Positions 21,646 to 34,139 of a stretch of 64,000 nt of DNA are shown piece after piece. The notes under the pieces are model-generated. The model was given only the letters and a program-made list of their open reading frames with translations, was not told where the DNA came from and did not search any database. Numbering within the stretch: position 1 is the first letter of the stretch; each line of letters starts with the position of its first letter. Origin of the DNA: Aspergillus flavus (Eukaryota > Ascomycota > Eurotiomycetes > Eurotiales > Aspergillaceae); contig NC_092407.1 in the NCBI RefSeq assembly GCF_009017415.1, positions 3,720,001-3,784,000 on the forward strand, in the 5' to 3' direction. Position numbers and translations under genes: made by a program.

Positions 21646-22633
21646 ATGTCCGATTATACCGCTGATAAGTCTGCCGCGGACCAGCCCATCAATGGGTTCA
21701 AGCCGTTATCAAACGCGGACGGGTATTCCTTGCCTACGACCGGGGATGACCTCTCACGTCTGAGCGCCCGTGGAGATTTTTCAATGGCCAACGGGATCCC
21801 CATGGAGGAGGTGGATGATGATGACGAAGAAGAAGAGGTCGACGAAGACTACGTTGCAGTTGACCATGACGATATTAACGAATTTCCTTATTGGTTCCGT
21901 CGCCCGCCTGTGCATCAACGCACAAAGCTGGACGAGTTGCATCCTTTCGTACAGGTCTTGACTGTGTCAAACGTGGATGATTGTGTCAACGTGGAGAGCG
22001 CGTTTCCCGAACAAGAGCGCTGTTCCCGAGACAAGGTATGGACGTATTTTCCACCCCAACTTTATTATTTGTCGCCTGGCTGACTCGGCGTTAAAAGTTT
22101 GTATATCGCCTGAACCGATGCCCCGAACTTTGCTTGGGACTCTTTACACTCCCTATCTTAGGAGAGGACCAGCCGAAGCCTCGTCCGACCTTAGTTGGAC
22201 ACATCGTTGCGACTCGCATTTCGACTCAGTTTGTGACCGACAAGGCTATGGAGCTTCCCGAAAACTGGCAAACCGAGCGCATGACTGTGGAGAACGGAGA
22301 GACCGTCGGCCATGACGAATATGGTGGCACGATTGCAATCCATTCCTTGGCTGTTTTGCCGGAGCACCAAGGCAAGCAGGTTGCCAGCACGTTGTTGAAG
22401 TCCTACATCCACAGGATCAGAGAAGCACAGATCGCCGAGCGCATTTCTATAATAGCCCATGATCACCTCGTGCCATTCTACGAATCTTTTGGATTCGATA
22501 ACCGTGGTCCTAGCAAGTGTCAGTTTGGCGGCGGCGGTTGGACAAATCTGGTGAGTGAAGCCTTGCTGAAAAGTACCCTTACAAGCAGCCTGTGATTGAC
22601 CAACTCTAGGTGTTGGATTTCATCGGAGAGTAA
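21646..22633 (+). CDS. GNAT acetyltransferase, arylalkylamine/polyamine type (Paa1-like)
   Basis: This is an acetyl-CoA-dependent N-acetyltransferase, resembling fungal Paa1/AANAT proteins that act on polyamines or aromatic amines. Predicted exons are 21646-22035, 22098-22550 and 22610-22633, giving 288 residues. The first ~85 residues are disordered and very acidic (MEEVDDDDEEEEVDEDY), longer than in the yeast protein. The GNAT core begins at LHPFVQVLTVSNVDDCVNVE and continues with FPEQERCSRDK. Motif A is IHSLAVLPEHQGKQVASTLL, with QGKQVA replacing the more usual QxxGxG/A, so the central Gly is Gln here. Motif B follows as IAHDHLVPFYESFGFDNRGP, then the family's QFGGGGW. The last exon encodes only VLDFIGE. 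Confidence 0.88.
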
Positions 22634-23318
22634 ATTTCATGGACAGTTAGGATGGCTGCGAATGATGCTGCACCTCGCTGACATGTCTTCCTCTTACCTG
22701 GTCCTTTTTTCTCTTTTCTCTTTTTTCCCCTTCTATTATATCATCTTTTTCCACCTTTCTTTAGTTTCCCCTTTGTTGTTTTTTTTTCCACAATTCCCAC
22801 GCGACATTTGACGCATGTTATGTTGAAACACTGGGTTTGGTCTTTTTACATGATGGGTTCAAGAGAAAAGCAACGGAGTTTGTCTGGGCTACGATGATTC
22901 TGGGACAGATACCCCATGCTGATGACGACCATGAATAGGCGGCTAGTTTCAGGTCAGGGCAGGAATATTTGTGTATCATAGTCCCGCGGTAGTTCAATGT
23001 ACATGATCATGATAGAGAGCAATTTCAGAGGGAAAACAATACATATAGAGTGAATAATAGAATCAGCAGTAATACTAGCAGCTATCGTAGTTATCTGGAC
23101 GGGGTCTCTTGTTCTCTTGTTCTCTCGGCTACCAGAAGGGAGAAAAGTTCCCCACATTGCGACTCTCACCGCCCGCCAAAACTTTGCGCCGACCGCCCGG
23201 AATATTTTTTTTTTCTTTCTTGTTCAGGAAGTTGCTTCGACTCGGGGACTTCAAAATCTTATCATCACCTCTGGGATATTCTTGAGAGTCATATTTGGTA
23301 CTTCTCAGGTTGCCCATC
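22634..23318. other. intergenic, 3' T-rich flank and NOG1 promoter
   Basis: A T-rich 3' region (about 22690-22800) follows the GNAT gene, and the NOG1 promoter precedes 23319. I see no coding frame with support. Confidence 0.3.
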
Positions 23319-25585
23319 ATGAAGACCACTTGGAAGGATGTGAGTGATTTTGGTTGCGCCTGAAATGCTACAGTCATGCTCCAGAACCGTCAAACTGATA
23401 GAGTACTTTTCTTCCCAGATCGCTCCTGTGCCCACGAGCCAGGAATTTTTGGATGTCGTTCTCAGCCGTACACAGAGACAGCTGCCAACCCAGATTCGTG
23501 CTGGTTTTAAGATCAGCCGTATCAGAGGTATTTAGCAACCCCCGATCGTTATTTCGGAACAAAGTGATTGTGATTCGAAATAACAACATAAAACTCGGAT
23601 TTTTGCTGATTCGAATTTTGCCCCCGCTGGTTAGGCTTTTATACCCGAAAGGTCAAATATACCCAAGAGACATTCTGCGAAAAGTTCCAGGCCATTCTGG
23701 ATGGATTCCCCCGGCTCCAGGATATTCATCCTTTCCGTAGGTTTTTGGGCATCGAATATTCTCCTGGTGCGACTGTCTAACAGTTACTAGATAAGGACTT
23801 GATGAACACACTTTACGATGCCGACCATTTCAGAATCGCTTTGGGTCAAGTTTCTACCGCTAAACATCTTATCGAGACTGTTTCCCGCGATTATGTCCGT
23901 CTCATCAAATATGCCCAGTCTCTGTTCCAGTGCAAGCAGCTGAAGCGCGCGGCCCTCGGTCGTATGGCCACCATTTGCAGACGTCTCAAAGACCCTCTGG
24001 TCTACCTCGAGCAAGTTCGTCAACATTTGGGCCGTTTGCCTTCCATCGATCCCAACACCCGAACTCTCCTGATTTGCGGTTACCCCAACGTCGGAAAGTC
24101 TAGCTTTTTGCGCAGCATCACCAAGGCCGATGTTGACGTACAGCCATATGCATTCACAACCAAGAGTTTGTTCGTTGGTCATTTCGACTACAAGTACTTG
24201 CGATTCCAAGCCATTGATACCCCCGGAATTCTGGACCACCCTCTGGAGGAGATGAACACGATTGAAATGCAATCCATTACCGCTATTGCCCATCTTCGCT
24301 CCGCGGTCATGTACTTTATGGATTTCTCCGAACAGTGTGGCTACTCCGTTGCCGACCAAATCAAGCTGTTCCACAGTATCCGCCCGCTATTCGCCAACAA
24401 GATTGTCTTCCTTGTCGTCAACAAGATTGATGTCAGGCGCCCCGAGGATTTGGAACCCGAATACCAGCAAGAGATCGAGTCGATCCTCAAGTCTGGAGAT
24501 GTGGAGATGTTGCAGTTATCTTGCACCACTACCGAGGGTGTAACTAACGTGAAGAACGCCGCTTGCGACAAGCTACTGGCCGAGAGAGTGGCGCAGAAAC
24601 TCAAGTCTGGAACCAACAGCTCTGGTACCCCTGGTGGACGTCTGGGTGATGTCCTGGCCCGTATTCATGTTGCACAGCCCATGGGTGGTGTCCAGCGTGA
24701 AACATTCATTCCTGAGGCCGTCAAGAACCTCCAGAAATACGACAAGAATGATCCTAACCGGAAGAAGTTGGAGAGGGACATTGAGGAGGAGAACGGTGGT
24801 GCTGGTGTCTACAACATTGACCTCAAGAAGACCTACGACCTGGCCGACGACGAATGGAAGCATGATAAGATTCCCGAAGTGTGGAACGGCAAGAACATCT
24901 ACGATTTCGTGGATCCCGATATTGAGCAGAAATTGGCCGCCTTGGAGGAGGAAGAAGAGAAGCTGGAAGCCGACGGTTACTACGATTCTGATGAGAGCGT
25001 GGAAGATGCTGAGGATGCAGACACCCGCATGAAGGCAGACCTGATTCGCGAGAAGCGGGCTTTGATGCGCAACGAAGCCAAGATGCGCAAGTCTCTCAAG
25101 AACCGCGCACAAATCCCTCGTAGCGCCAAGGCCAAGTCGCTGTCCCAAATGGAGAATGCTCTCGAAGAGGCCGGCTACGATGTCGATGCTGCTTCCGCCC
25201 GTGCCCGCTCCAAGAGCCAGACCCGTGGACGTACCACTACTCGCGATGCCGATGGCGACGATGCTATGGATATCGACATGTCCGATCCTCGCCAGGCCAT
25301 TGCCAAGGCCAAGGGCCGTGCCCGCAGCCAGGCAGCAACCAACCGTCTCCTGGACGGTGTTACCGATACCACAGCTCGCAGCAAGGCCGATCGTCTCAAG
25401 AAGCTGGGCCAGAAGAAGATGAACCGCATGGCAAGAGCCGGAGAAGCCGATCGTCACACTACCGCATCTCTCCCCAAGCACTTGGTATGTCACCACAGCC
25501 ACCCTTTTTACGCCTGTCGCTCATTTACTAACTTTGCCTCTAGTTCACCGGCAAGCGTAGCATCGGCAAGACTCAACGTCGGTAA
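23319..25585 (+). CDS. NOG1: nucleolar GTP-binding protein Nog1
   Basis: Nog1 is an essential GTPase that associates with pre-60S ribosomes from nucleolus to cytoplasm. Predicted exons are 23319-23339, 23419-23527, 23635-23736, 23791-25484 and 25544-25585, giving 655 residues, the normal size. The N-terminus (MKTTWKD, then [16 protein letters not shown]) forms the conserved helical bundle. The NOG1 segment YARL-type [20 protein letters not shown] precedes the G domain. P-loop [12 protein letters not shown] is near residue 173, DTPG near 215, and NKID near 285. The C-terminal third is charged, with [23 protein letters not shown] and an [14 protein letters not shown] region. The final exon encodes [13 protein letters not shown], the conserved basic tail. 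It is convergent with the sugar transporter. Confidence 0.96.
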
Positions 25586-26437
25586 AGGCTTTGTCTTCAA
25601 GTGCCGAGTGCACGATGAGACAATGTCACCACCCCTTAATATATCTCATCTTCCACATGTCATGAACTGGGTGTCAAAAAACAGGGCGTCGGGGGTTATG
25701 TTTCTTCATGTTTTGAGTGTCTGTTACAGTCAACGGTCTCTGGATGAATTATACTGCTGCGTAAATACCTGGGGTTGTTCCAACCCAACTGAATCAGCAT
25801 TTATCGGCTTGATTGATTTGAATATTTTGATGAACGCGAAGACGAAGATAGAAATAAAAATTGATCATTTTGCCTTGATTTACTCTTCAACTTGTTCGTT
25901 CTTCGCCGCATATCACTTACTAGAGACTTAAGACATCTGTTATCCGAATTGGCACCCCGAGAGATAATTCAATTCGCCATGGGCAAACGTTTTACCATAG
26001 GTAACTCGTCATCTTACGGACCGCTGTGCTGCCATACATTCGTAAAGAACATATTCTAAGTATTATACCTTAAGTCATAGCATGGCGCTCGCTGAGAATG
26101 AATAATAATGATTTACATGAGAGAAGGAGTTATTTTTCATAGATTATATTATTTTTATTTCTCTTTAAACTGTATAAGCTCGTAGTTTTGCTTTGCTGGT
26201 TTATCCACCCATAACGCCAGTAGGTTCCTTGGATCCAAAAGTCATGCCATATTCATGGCCCCTCAACATATGTACTCATGCATGCATGCATTCACATCGG
26301 TATATTCAGAGCAAACAAAAGGAGAAGAGTTGCGCCACAACATTAAAAAAGGTTACAGAGGACGACGAAAAACACATAAAAGCGTTGTATCAATGCGTAA
26401 GCGACGGCCGTAGCTGGTTCATTAGACATGATACCAT
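25586..26437. other. intergenic between convergent genes
   Basis: This 3'-to-3' interval is AT-rich (for example the run at 26135-26160) and contains a short CATGCATGCATGCA repeat near 26278. It should hold both polyadenylation regions. No gene was recognised. Confidence 0.3.
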
Positions 26438-28233
26438 TTACTCGCGGATCTCGGTGGCGGGCTCGCTGTGCTCAGCCCGACCCTCCTGCTTGGGGGAAGC
26501 GGGGGGCCCGTGGAGATCGCGGACGATACCCTCCGGGGGCGTCCAGTTGGCACTCTTCCAGGGCTTGACGTGGAGGACGTACATGGTGTCGACTTCCTCA
26601 AGGGTGCGACCCTGGGTCTCGTTGACGAAGAAGAAGACCACAAGCACGGCGGCGAAGCAGCAGCCTGCAAAGACGTAACCGTAGGCAAAGTCGATAGCGC
26701 TGGAGATGAAGGGGGTGAAGAAAGAGATCAGGAAGTTCCAGGTCCAATTGGCGGCAGTGGCAAGACCAATGCAGACAGCACGGTAGCGAGCAGGGTACAT
26801 CTCACCACAGATAGCCCACACAATAGGTCCCCAGGTGGTGGCGAAGCCGACGATGAAGAAGCAAGTGAAGACAATCATGGCAGTACCAGCCTGAGGGGTG
26901 TTGGGAGGGTTCTCCAAGTCCAAGGCGAAGTGACCAATGGAGGCCCAGATCATAAAGCAGATAAACATCCAGGAGGCACCGACCATCAGACTATTACGAC
27001 GGCCGAAGTGCTCAACAACATAGAGACCAGGAAGGGTCATGCCGAAGTTAACGGCACCCAGAATAATCTGGGTGACGTAGCTGTTGTTCAGACCGGTAGA
27101 AGTGAAGATGGTGTTACCATAGTAGAAGAGGAAATTGGCGCCAGTGAGCTGCTGCAGTGACTGCAAAGCAATTCCCAGCATAACACGGTAGAACATACGG
27201 GGACCAGTGAAGACTTCGAAGATGCCAGCCTGTCCGGCAGCCTTCTCCTCATCGAGCTTGTCCTTCATGTCCTTCATCTCCTGGGCGATGCACCGGTGGT
27301 TGGGGCCGACGCCGTAAAGCTTGCACATAACCTCACGGGCTTCTTCGATACGACCGTTACGGTAGGCATAACGGGGAGACTCGGGAAGGAACAGAGTGCC
27401 AACACCCAAGATCAAGGGCCAGGCGAAGCCAATGCCCATAGTGATACGCCAGGAAGCGGTACCGTTGATGGATTCGGTACCGAAGTTGACGAGATAAGAG
27501 ATGAAAATACCGAAGGCAACGAACAGCTGGAAGGCGCTGACCATGGCACCACGGACCTGACGAGGAGCAGATTCACTCTGGTACATAGGAACGATGCTGG
27601 ACAGAGCGCCGACACCCAAACCGGCCACCCAACGACCCATAGCAACTTGGACCCAGTTGTCATCGGTGGCGATCTGGATGATGATACCAACCATGTGAAT
27701 CACCGACCAGAAGGAGATAGAGTATTTGCGACCAATGCGGTCGGCGATAGGAGCGGCGACAAGGGCGCCAATCATAGTACCAATGGACAACTGCAATCAT
27801 GTTAGTTTGATCCTCATTCGCCCGGTCAAGTGTGGAATCCATGGACTTACCAGACCGACAATCAAACCATTGCGCACGTTGCTGAAAGCATATGTTCCAT
27901 CCGCATGTTGTTCCGCAAAGCGCATCTTGAAATCATTCATAGTCGTAAAGCCAGCAATTTGACCTGAGGTGAAAGTCAGCACGAACCATGGTAGATACCC
28001 CACAGGGAAGTTGACATACCGGTGGAGTAACCGAAGATAAAACCACCCATCGAGACACACAAACCCAGGATGAAGGACCGCCATGTCAGATACTTGACGG
28101 GGCTGTCGTCAATCATGGCATTATCCTTCTCCAAGTTTGAGTCGGCTCTGACTGGAGTAGGAGTATCGGAGTGCTCCTGGTGTTCATGGTCGGCCTGAGG
28201 CTTGAGCCGGGCCATCAGATTAGAGACACCCAT
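26438..28233 (-). CDS. MFS monosaccharide (hexose) transporter
   Basis: This is a sugar porter of the major facilitator superfamily, 559 residues with 12 predicted membrane segments, expected in the plasma membrane. Predicted exons are 28233-28020, 27963-27851 and 27790-26438; 28233 is the first ATG in frame. Family signatures present are GGFIFGYSTGQIAG in TM1, the loop 2-3 motif ADRIGRKYS, the R-x-G-R-like GRWVAGLGVGALSS, PESPRY at the end of TM6, QQLTGANFLFYYG in TM7, the EHFGRRNSLMVG repeat, and NETQGRTLEEVD after TM12. It resembles Aspergillus hexose transporters such as the Mst and Hxt types, but substrate and affinity cannot be read from sequence. Two close CreA-type sites lie about 390 bp upstream (see finding), which would fit glucose repression. 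Confidence 0.93.
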
Positions 28234-31200
28234 AATGATGGATGGATTCCTCAATGGTCGAACGAATCCTTAGACAGATTGGTGAAGGGATGAAAGATGG
28301 GATGAGAAAGAGAAGGAAACCGGGGAGGCAACGTGGGAAGCGCGGAGATATATAACCCAGAGTCGGAACTTAATAACCGCATCGTGGAATTATTTAGTGC
28401 GCTTAATTGAAAATTAAATGAAAGGTTTTACATGAACGGTCCATACGTCGGCAAGACAAAACGTCGCCTCCATCCCAGGGATTGGAGGACACCCCATTCT
28501 CGGGGTAGGGACCATGGCAAGAAAAACGGGGGCCCAGATCTCAAGGGCCGAACCAGGAAGGATAGTCGCATGCTAGGGGGGCGGAGTGTGTTCTTGGATG
28601 CTTCGACAGAGTCTCTTGGAGTGGGGAGACAGTGGGGATGTGCCTGGAGACGACCAAAAGAGTAAAGTTATCGTTGGCATGGATGGGTTGAGGTTCGTTG
28701 CCGGGCTCGCCGTCTTGCTATCGTGAAAAGCGAACTTGAGAGAGTCTGGAATTCTACCAAAGTAGTCACGGGGACGTCATGTGCGTCTCATGATGGTCTG
28801 GTTTGGTTTTTATTTTTTATTTTTATTTATTTTATTTTTTATTACCCAATCCTCTAAATTCAAGTTTGTAGTACCTATGGTAGTATCTCGATTATTCCAT
28901 TCCACACTGTAGATACTACGTAGTTTGTTTTCCCGTGTTGTCTCACGGTGGTAGTAATAGTTAGTTCACTGACTCTGTTTACACGCTTAATCCCTTTGCC
29001 ACATACTTCTCAGGATTCACACGCACAATTACTCTGTTGGTGTGTGTACGGGGGAATTTACGGACAATTGTTTACATTTGACGATCCACTACATCCCTTG
29101 ACTCCTTTCTCAACAGAGTTGTTTTAACGATGTTAACGAGGCCCATTCAAATCTGCCTCACTCATTTTTTTTTCCCCTTGCCCTAAATTTAATTATAGCT
29201 CCCCTGAAGACACACAGTAAAGTTTTCTGGTTCCGAGCTGGTACCAAGAGTCATGGCAGATCTAAATGGATCCACCCTAAGAAAAAAAATTTCTGGGCGA
29301 TCCCGAGTCGGGTAGTGAAAGGTAATAATGATGCCGATAAAGTCAACTCATGCAGCATCCGAACTCTGTGCCAATACCCTGTAGTCTTGGTTCAAAAAAT
29401 AATATGGATACGAAGGTTACAAATTCAATATTGGGTGGAAGGTAACATCATCTGACTACAATACCTACAAGAATGTCCCATGCATGTCTTCTGCTGTGTA
29501 TGTATGTCATTGGAATCGTTCCGAAGCTATCGGCCGTCCGAGAAGTCGGCATCGTGATCCGTTTGTGACTCGGTGTGCCGATTCGGTCAACTCGACGTCA
29601 CATACGGAATAGCTTCGCCCTAACTTAGGAGAAAAATTTCTGCTGGTGCGTTCGACTGGTGGATCGTCGCATCAAGGCACTTGGCGTCCGACCCACTGTC
29701 GGATTTTCATCCAACCACTGTTGAGAGGTGCAGACTTCAGCAGAGCCGATGTTGAATGGTGCAACTTTAGTCTCAACAAACAACGGCTGAGATTTCCTAT
29801 TCTCCTGCGTTGGCCGTGGTCCCACTCGGAGACTTGCCGAGCAAAATCTCTCAGACTCGACCATTTCGGCCTCCGGTGAAACCACGGCGTTACCCTACAC
29901 GGGATATATCGGCATGCCGTACGGACGCCGGCCTTATTGGATTGAGTCTAGTCGGGAAAAGTCTGCATGCAGATCAACAGAAGCGGTTAACCCGTTTAGT
30001 AAGTCGAGCATCTAGGCGACTCTCTTCGTGGTCAACTCACGGTGGTATGACAGTCACGGAAGTCATCATGCAACCTAAATCATGTGTTTGTATAGCTTTT
30101 TTGCCTTCATGTCTCTTGATAGTCTTTGCTTGTCTTTTGCTTCTTTTTCCTTCCCTGTCTATAATAACGATCCTATAATCAGTAAATCAAAATCCGGGTC
30201 GTGCATTGTTGCTCGGCGGCAATCTCATGGAAACCAACCGACGTTCCTCGACGACCTTATGGCACCGCAAATTTTACTATTGGCGGGTTCTACGGGATGG
30301 CAAATGTGTTTCGTAGATATCTCGGCCTGCGTCATAAGATACATTGCATGCTATTTTTCGTGGTGGAGTGTCACAAAAAATTTTCGTAGACAGGTTGTAG
30401 TGGTTGCACAGTACACCCGGAAATATGACATCCATGATGCTACCAGGATGATATCAGACAGCACTATAGCACCATTATAGGCAGAATTGGAACTGCTGAG
30501 AGACAAACAGCCTTGTTTTCTGGCTATCAATAATGCATTGTATTATAGACGGAAGAAATAGTAAGCAATAGCCTGTATGTCCGTGATGCCAGAACATAAT
30601 GGATTAAGCTATACGCCAATTCTTGGGCTGCAAGCTTCCCCAGCATCTCTACTCCATATCTTTAAAAACATCGCGTGTTTCTCCAGACCCCAGCACTCCA
30701 GTATCTCGAGTCAAATCCCCAAACCTCCGGTTTCTGCAACACGTGGTTACTCCAGAATCGGTCCTTGGGAAAAGTCATGGCGACGAAGTACAAAGACATT
30801 CACCGGAAGTGAGACTATAGCCCTATACAGTAAACCGGTCACCAGCTCCACACTAGCTGCATTTCGCGGCCTATCGCTGGCATTTGATTGGTGAGTCGGT
30901 GGATTTACCTATCAGTAGCTGTATCAAAGAAGCTTAGCTTGCACTATATCACTGGCTTGCCCCCAGGATAAGACATTCGGGTTTGTCTAGAAACGTCGTA
31001 CGACTTTATCCCACAGTTCTAGCATGCCAATGCCAATGCCAATGCCTGGGGCTCGAAAGGTATCAGGCTAATCTAATACTGTGCATAACTGCCGTCCATG
31101 GCATGGTATTCATATTCACTTCCGATCAATGCTTTAGTTCTAGGCTCTTCTCGCCCCTTAGGATGACACCAAGGATGGTGGATTTGTGGTTTGCGGAATA

Positions 31201-32251
31201 TACTCGCTTCTCGAGTTAACCTGAGTGATTACCTGGATGCTGATTCTGATAGGATCAACTTACATTTGCACCGAGGTTCCGAAGCAATCAAAAAAGCTTT
31301 CACGGAGGTCATTATAGCCGGCAATAACCTTGACTGCGACTATCAGGCCTTCGAACATAGGACCTAGAGGATTAATCTATTGCACGGTAGACTCAGGCAG
31401 TATGATAGGCAACATGACCAGACCCCTGTTACCTCAGGCCACCCCAGCATTCATCACTACGTTCGGCCAATGTGACCCTATCAGAATACTACCTATTTTT
31501 AGGAAATTGAATTAGGTATTCTGTGAGGTGCTCATGACGATATCAGAGAGAATATCCGCCTCGACGCATGCTCGCATACTTTCCTCTGAAATGCGGTAGC
31601 AAAGAATGTTTTTGTCAGATTATGGAGCCTAGCGATCGATAGTCGAAGCTATTTAAGTTGACATGGAAGACCGCCATGGTATTGGAATGATACATAGATT
31701 GTGATAGTCATAGTGGGACTGTTATCGTACGGCGAGCAATCATGTCGCATCTTGAAATGCCCTGTTCCCTGCAGGGTATATATAGCTGTTCCTCTCTCTA
31801 CACAACCCGGGCATCTCACATTGCAATACCGACAGAGAAGTATGTGTCTGACACAGAAATTATAGGGTGCACTGCTGGCTGAGTGCAGAACAAGGAACCT
31901 TTCTAGCTTCATGCCGAATTATTTCTCGTAGATCGAAGAACTAGCCGGTGACGCAAGTGCAACATGCTAACACCTAGTGACCTAGTCAAGAACACTAACA
32001 ATAGCAATCGTTTCTAATGAAATGATTTGTGTTCTAACGTAGATTAAACTTCTACTAGTGTAATAAAAAGATGGCTTTTTTTTTTGCAGTCTCTTCACCC
32101 AAGATCTTTCAGCGCTCAATCTCGTTCAACAACGAATTAATCCAATAGATATTGAAATTCATACATCATGCTGCCCTCCCTGCAGAATCAATCACGCGAT
32201 ATAGTGCGAGCCTCTACAGAGGCAATATTCGAGGACGACAGATACATCCAC
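28234..32251. other. 4 kb gene-free region
   Basis: This is the largest gaps-without-genes stretch in the first half. It begins with the sugar-transporter promoter (CT/GA tracts to about 28350). A T/A low-complexity run lies at 28805-28850. Short frames at 29625-29885, 29810-30178, 30082-30480, 30577-30894 and 31649-31912 lack recognisable domains, splice-supported extensions or conserved motifs. A short TGCCAA repeat (about four copies) is at 31024-31048. A TATA-like run (GTATATATAG) is at about 31777. It may contain decayed sequence or a noncoding transcript, but I see no evidence for either. Confidence 0.35.
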
Positions 32252-33351
32252 TTAAGTGCTCTTCTTCGCCTTTTCGCGCTCGGCCTTGCGCAGAGCTCGC
32301 TTCCGAATTGACTCGTGCATTCCTCGATTCTTAGAAGTAACGAACTTCCCCATGGTTCCGGCGATACAGGTCAAGAAGTAGGCCATCAAGCCATGGCTCC
32401 AGTAGGGCGATGAGCTGTAAGCGTAGGATGGAGATCCACCATTGCGGCCAATTTTAGACAAGACCGACTTGACGAACGACCGGGGATCCGGGATCGTAGC
32501 GCTGGCCCGGCGAATCTTTGACATAGCAGAAGTGATGAGATATGCCTGTACGAGCTCAACGGTGATACCGTGCTCCTCAAGTTCCGAGCCGAGAGCCGTC
32601 GACCACTGCTGCAGGAAGGCCTTGCTACCAGAGTAGGTGGCAAGAAGAGGAGTTGGGAGAAGGCCACCAAAGGATCCCATTGTCAGGATCAAACCACGCT
32701 TGCGCTGCATCATTCCCGGCACGATCAACTGAGTAGCACGCAGGGTTCCCATGCAATTGATGGTTATGATGTCCGTCATCTCCTCCTGAGAAGTCAATGC
32801 GAAAGGAGTGGGGATGTCGTGGCTCTTTCCAACATTGTTTACTAGAATGGCTACGTCCAGCTCATCCACCAGGGCCTTCAGCTTCTCATAGTCGCTATCT
32901 TCGTTGCGAGCAAAGTCCATAGCCAGGGTTTTGGTCTGGACGGAGGCGTACTTGGAGGTGATTTCATCGGACAACGTAGTCAGCTTCGAGGCAGTCCGGG
33001 AGACAAGGACGATGTTGAAGCCAGCACGAGCAAGTTGGAGCGAGAATTCTTTGCCCAAACCGTCGGATGCACCTGTGACCACGGCCCAGCTACCCTTGGG
33101 GCCGAAAGAGCGAAGCTAGACCTCGAAAGTTAATGGTTTGTGGCCTTTCTATACAGAATTTAGCTGCAACTTACCGACTTTCCGGGAAGAACAAACAGGC
33201 TGAGAAGAACTCTGACAAAAGTCAAAGCTCTAGAGGCGACAAACAAGCTTCCTGCTGCAAGAAGGAAATACGCGCTGACAGTCTGCCATCCAGGAGCAAG
33301 ATTAAGCTCCAGGTTAGACAGACAGGTTGTGTGCTTCGATAGGAAATCCAT
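32252..33351 (-). CDS. very-long-chain 3-oxoacyl-CoA reductase
   Basis: This short-chain dehydrogenase carries out the second step of very-long-chain fatty acid elongation at the ER (yeast Ifa38). Predicted exons are 33351-33175 and 33115-32252, giving 346 residues, the family length. An N-terminal membrane anchor ([20 protein letters not shown]) leads to [20 protein letters not shown] across the intron. The cofactor motif is [16 protein letters not shown] (TGxxxGxG). NNVG is present, and the catalytic residues are the Ser of TMGSFGG, and YSGSK (Tyr-x3-Lys). The tail is basic and ends EREKAKKST, a dilysine-like ER-retention end. It is divergent from Erg28 with 284 bp between start codons. Confidence 0.94.
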
Positions 33352-33635
33352 GATTGGCGCCTTTTCCCCTTGAACCAGACAAATTGAGGTCCAACAATGA
33401 AAAGGAAAGGGTTTATTTTTGAGGGAGATTTCACGGCCCAGGCGGAGATCGGAGTAAAGTTCGCGGGATGAGAGTTGTTGTGCCAAGAAATGAGCCTCGG
33501 CCCCCAACCATTGCTTGTGCTTCTTCCCTAAGGTACTGCTAGCAATAGCTCTACTTGCATCACCAATCACTCCAACTAAAAGCAAGCTCCGTCAATCACT
33601 TGATTACCCCGTCACAGCACACCATCCAATCAGCA
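33352..33635. promoter_or_regulatory. shared divergent promoter of the ketoacyl-CoA reductase and ERG28 genes
   Basis: Only 284 bp separate the two start codons, so core promoters and leaders of both genes must share this DNA. It contains CCAATC-type boxes (near 33508 reversed, 33562 and 33624), suitable for the CCAAT-binding complex. Both products act in ER membrane lipid synthesis. Co-regulation is inference. Confidence 0.6.
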
Positions 33636-34139
33636 ATGGCTGCTATTCTCTCTTACTTGCCTCCTTTTGAGGGCTTTCTGCCCAAGTGGCTTTTCCTTGT
33701 ACGTCTCATATTCAACGATTCCCCTATTCGCTTCATCCACCCACCAGGCATCATGTTAAGTTTTAATTCCTTCTAGGTCTCGGTGGTCTCTTCGGCAAAC
33801 AGCATTCAAGCGTACCGATCCGATTCCTACGCCGCGGAGCTCTACAATGGACGATCCGCTGATGGTCGTCCGCTAACCAACCCCTTATCCTCTCGCACCT
33901 TTGGTACCTGGACTTTCCTCTCCGCTGTGATCCGAATGTACGCAGCTTACAACATCACGACCCCTGTGGCATATGACCTTGCTATATGGACTTTCGGAAT
34001 CGCCTTGGTACACTTTGTTGGCGAGTGGCTGGGTTTCGGTAGTGCCCAACTCAAGGGGCGTTTCGTCAGCCCTCTTATTGTTGCGTCATCAACTTTAGCT
34101 TGGATGTTGACACAGAGGGAAAGCTATCTCGCTGCCTAA
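33636..34139 (+). CDS. ERG28: ergosterol biosynthesis scaffold protein Erg28
   Basis: Erg28 tethers the sterol C-4 demethylation enzymes (Erg25, Erg26, Erg27) and others in the ER. Predicted exons are 33636-33698 and 33777-34139, giving 141 residues, close to 148 in yeast. The start MAAILSYLPPFEGFLPKWLFL joins VSVVSSANSIQAYRSDSYAA. The next conserved element is NPLSSRTFGTWTFLSAVIRMY, containing the family's R-T-F-G-T-W signature. Four membrane segments are visible, the last ending in SPLIVASSTLAWML. It is convergent with the GAL7-type gene, 222 bp downstream. Confidence 0.95.

Noticed and set aside
24573..25502. 309-codon minus-strand open frame inside NOG1
   Set aside because: It is the antisense shadow of a well-conserved coding exon, with Leu/Gly/Val-rich composition caused by codon bias on the other strand.
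26468..27160. 230-codon plus-strand open frame inside the hexose transporter
   Set aside because: It is antisense to conserved transporter codons and has no domain; Gly/Asp/Glu-rich composition mirrors the sense strand.
28800..28855. T/A-rich run as possible origin or centromere-like DNA
   Set aside because: It is only about 55 bp of simple T/A sequence, common in fungal intergenic DNA.
30577..30894. 105-codon frame in the 28-32 kb gap
   Set aside because: No motif, no matching exons, no promoter-like tract; composition like the flanks.
31024..31048. TGCCAA repeat as possible regulatory array
   Set aside because: About four short copies with no flanking gene they could control; treated as a microsatellite.
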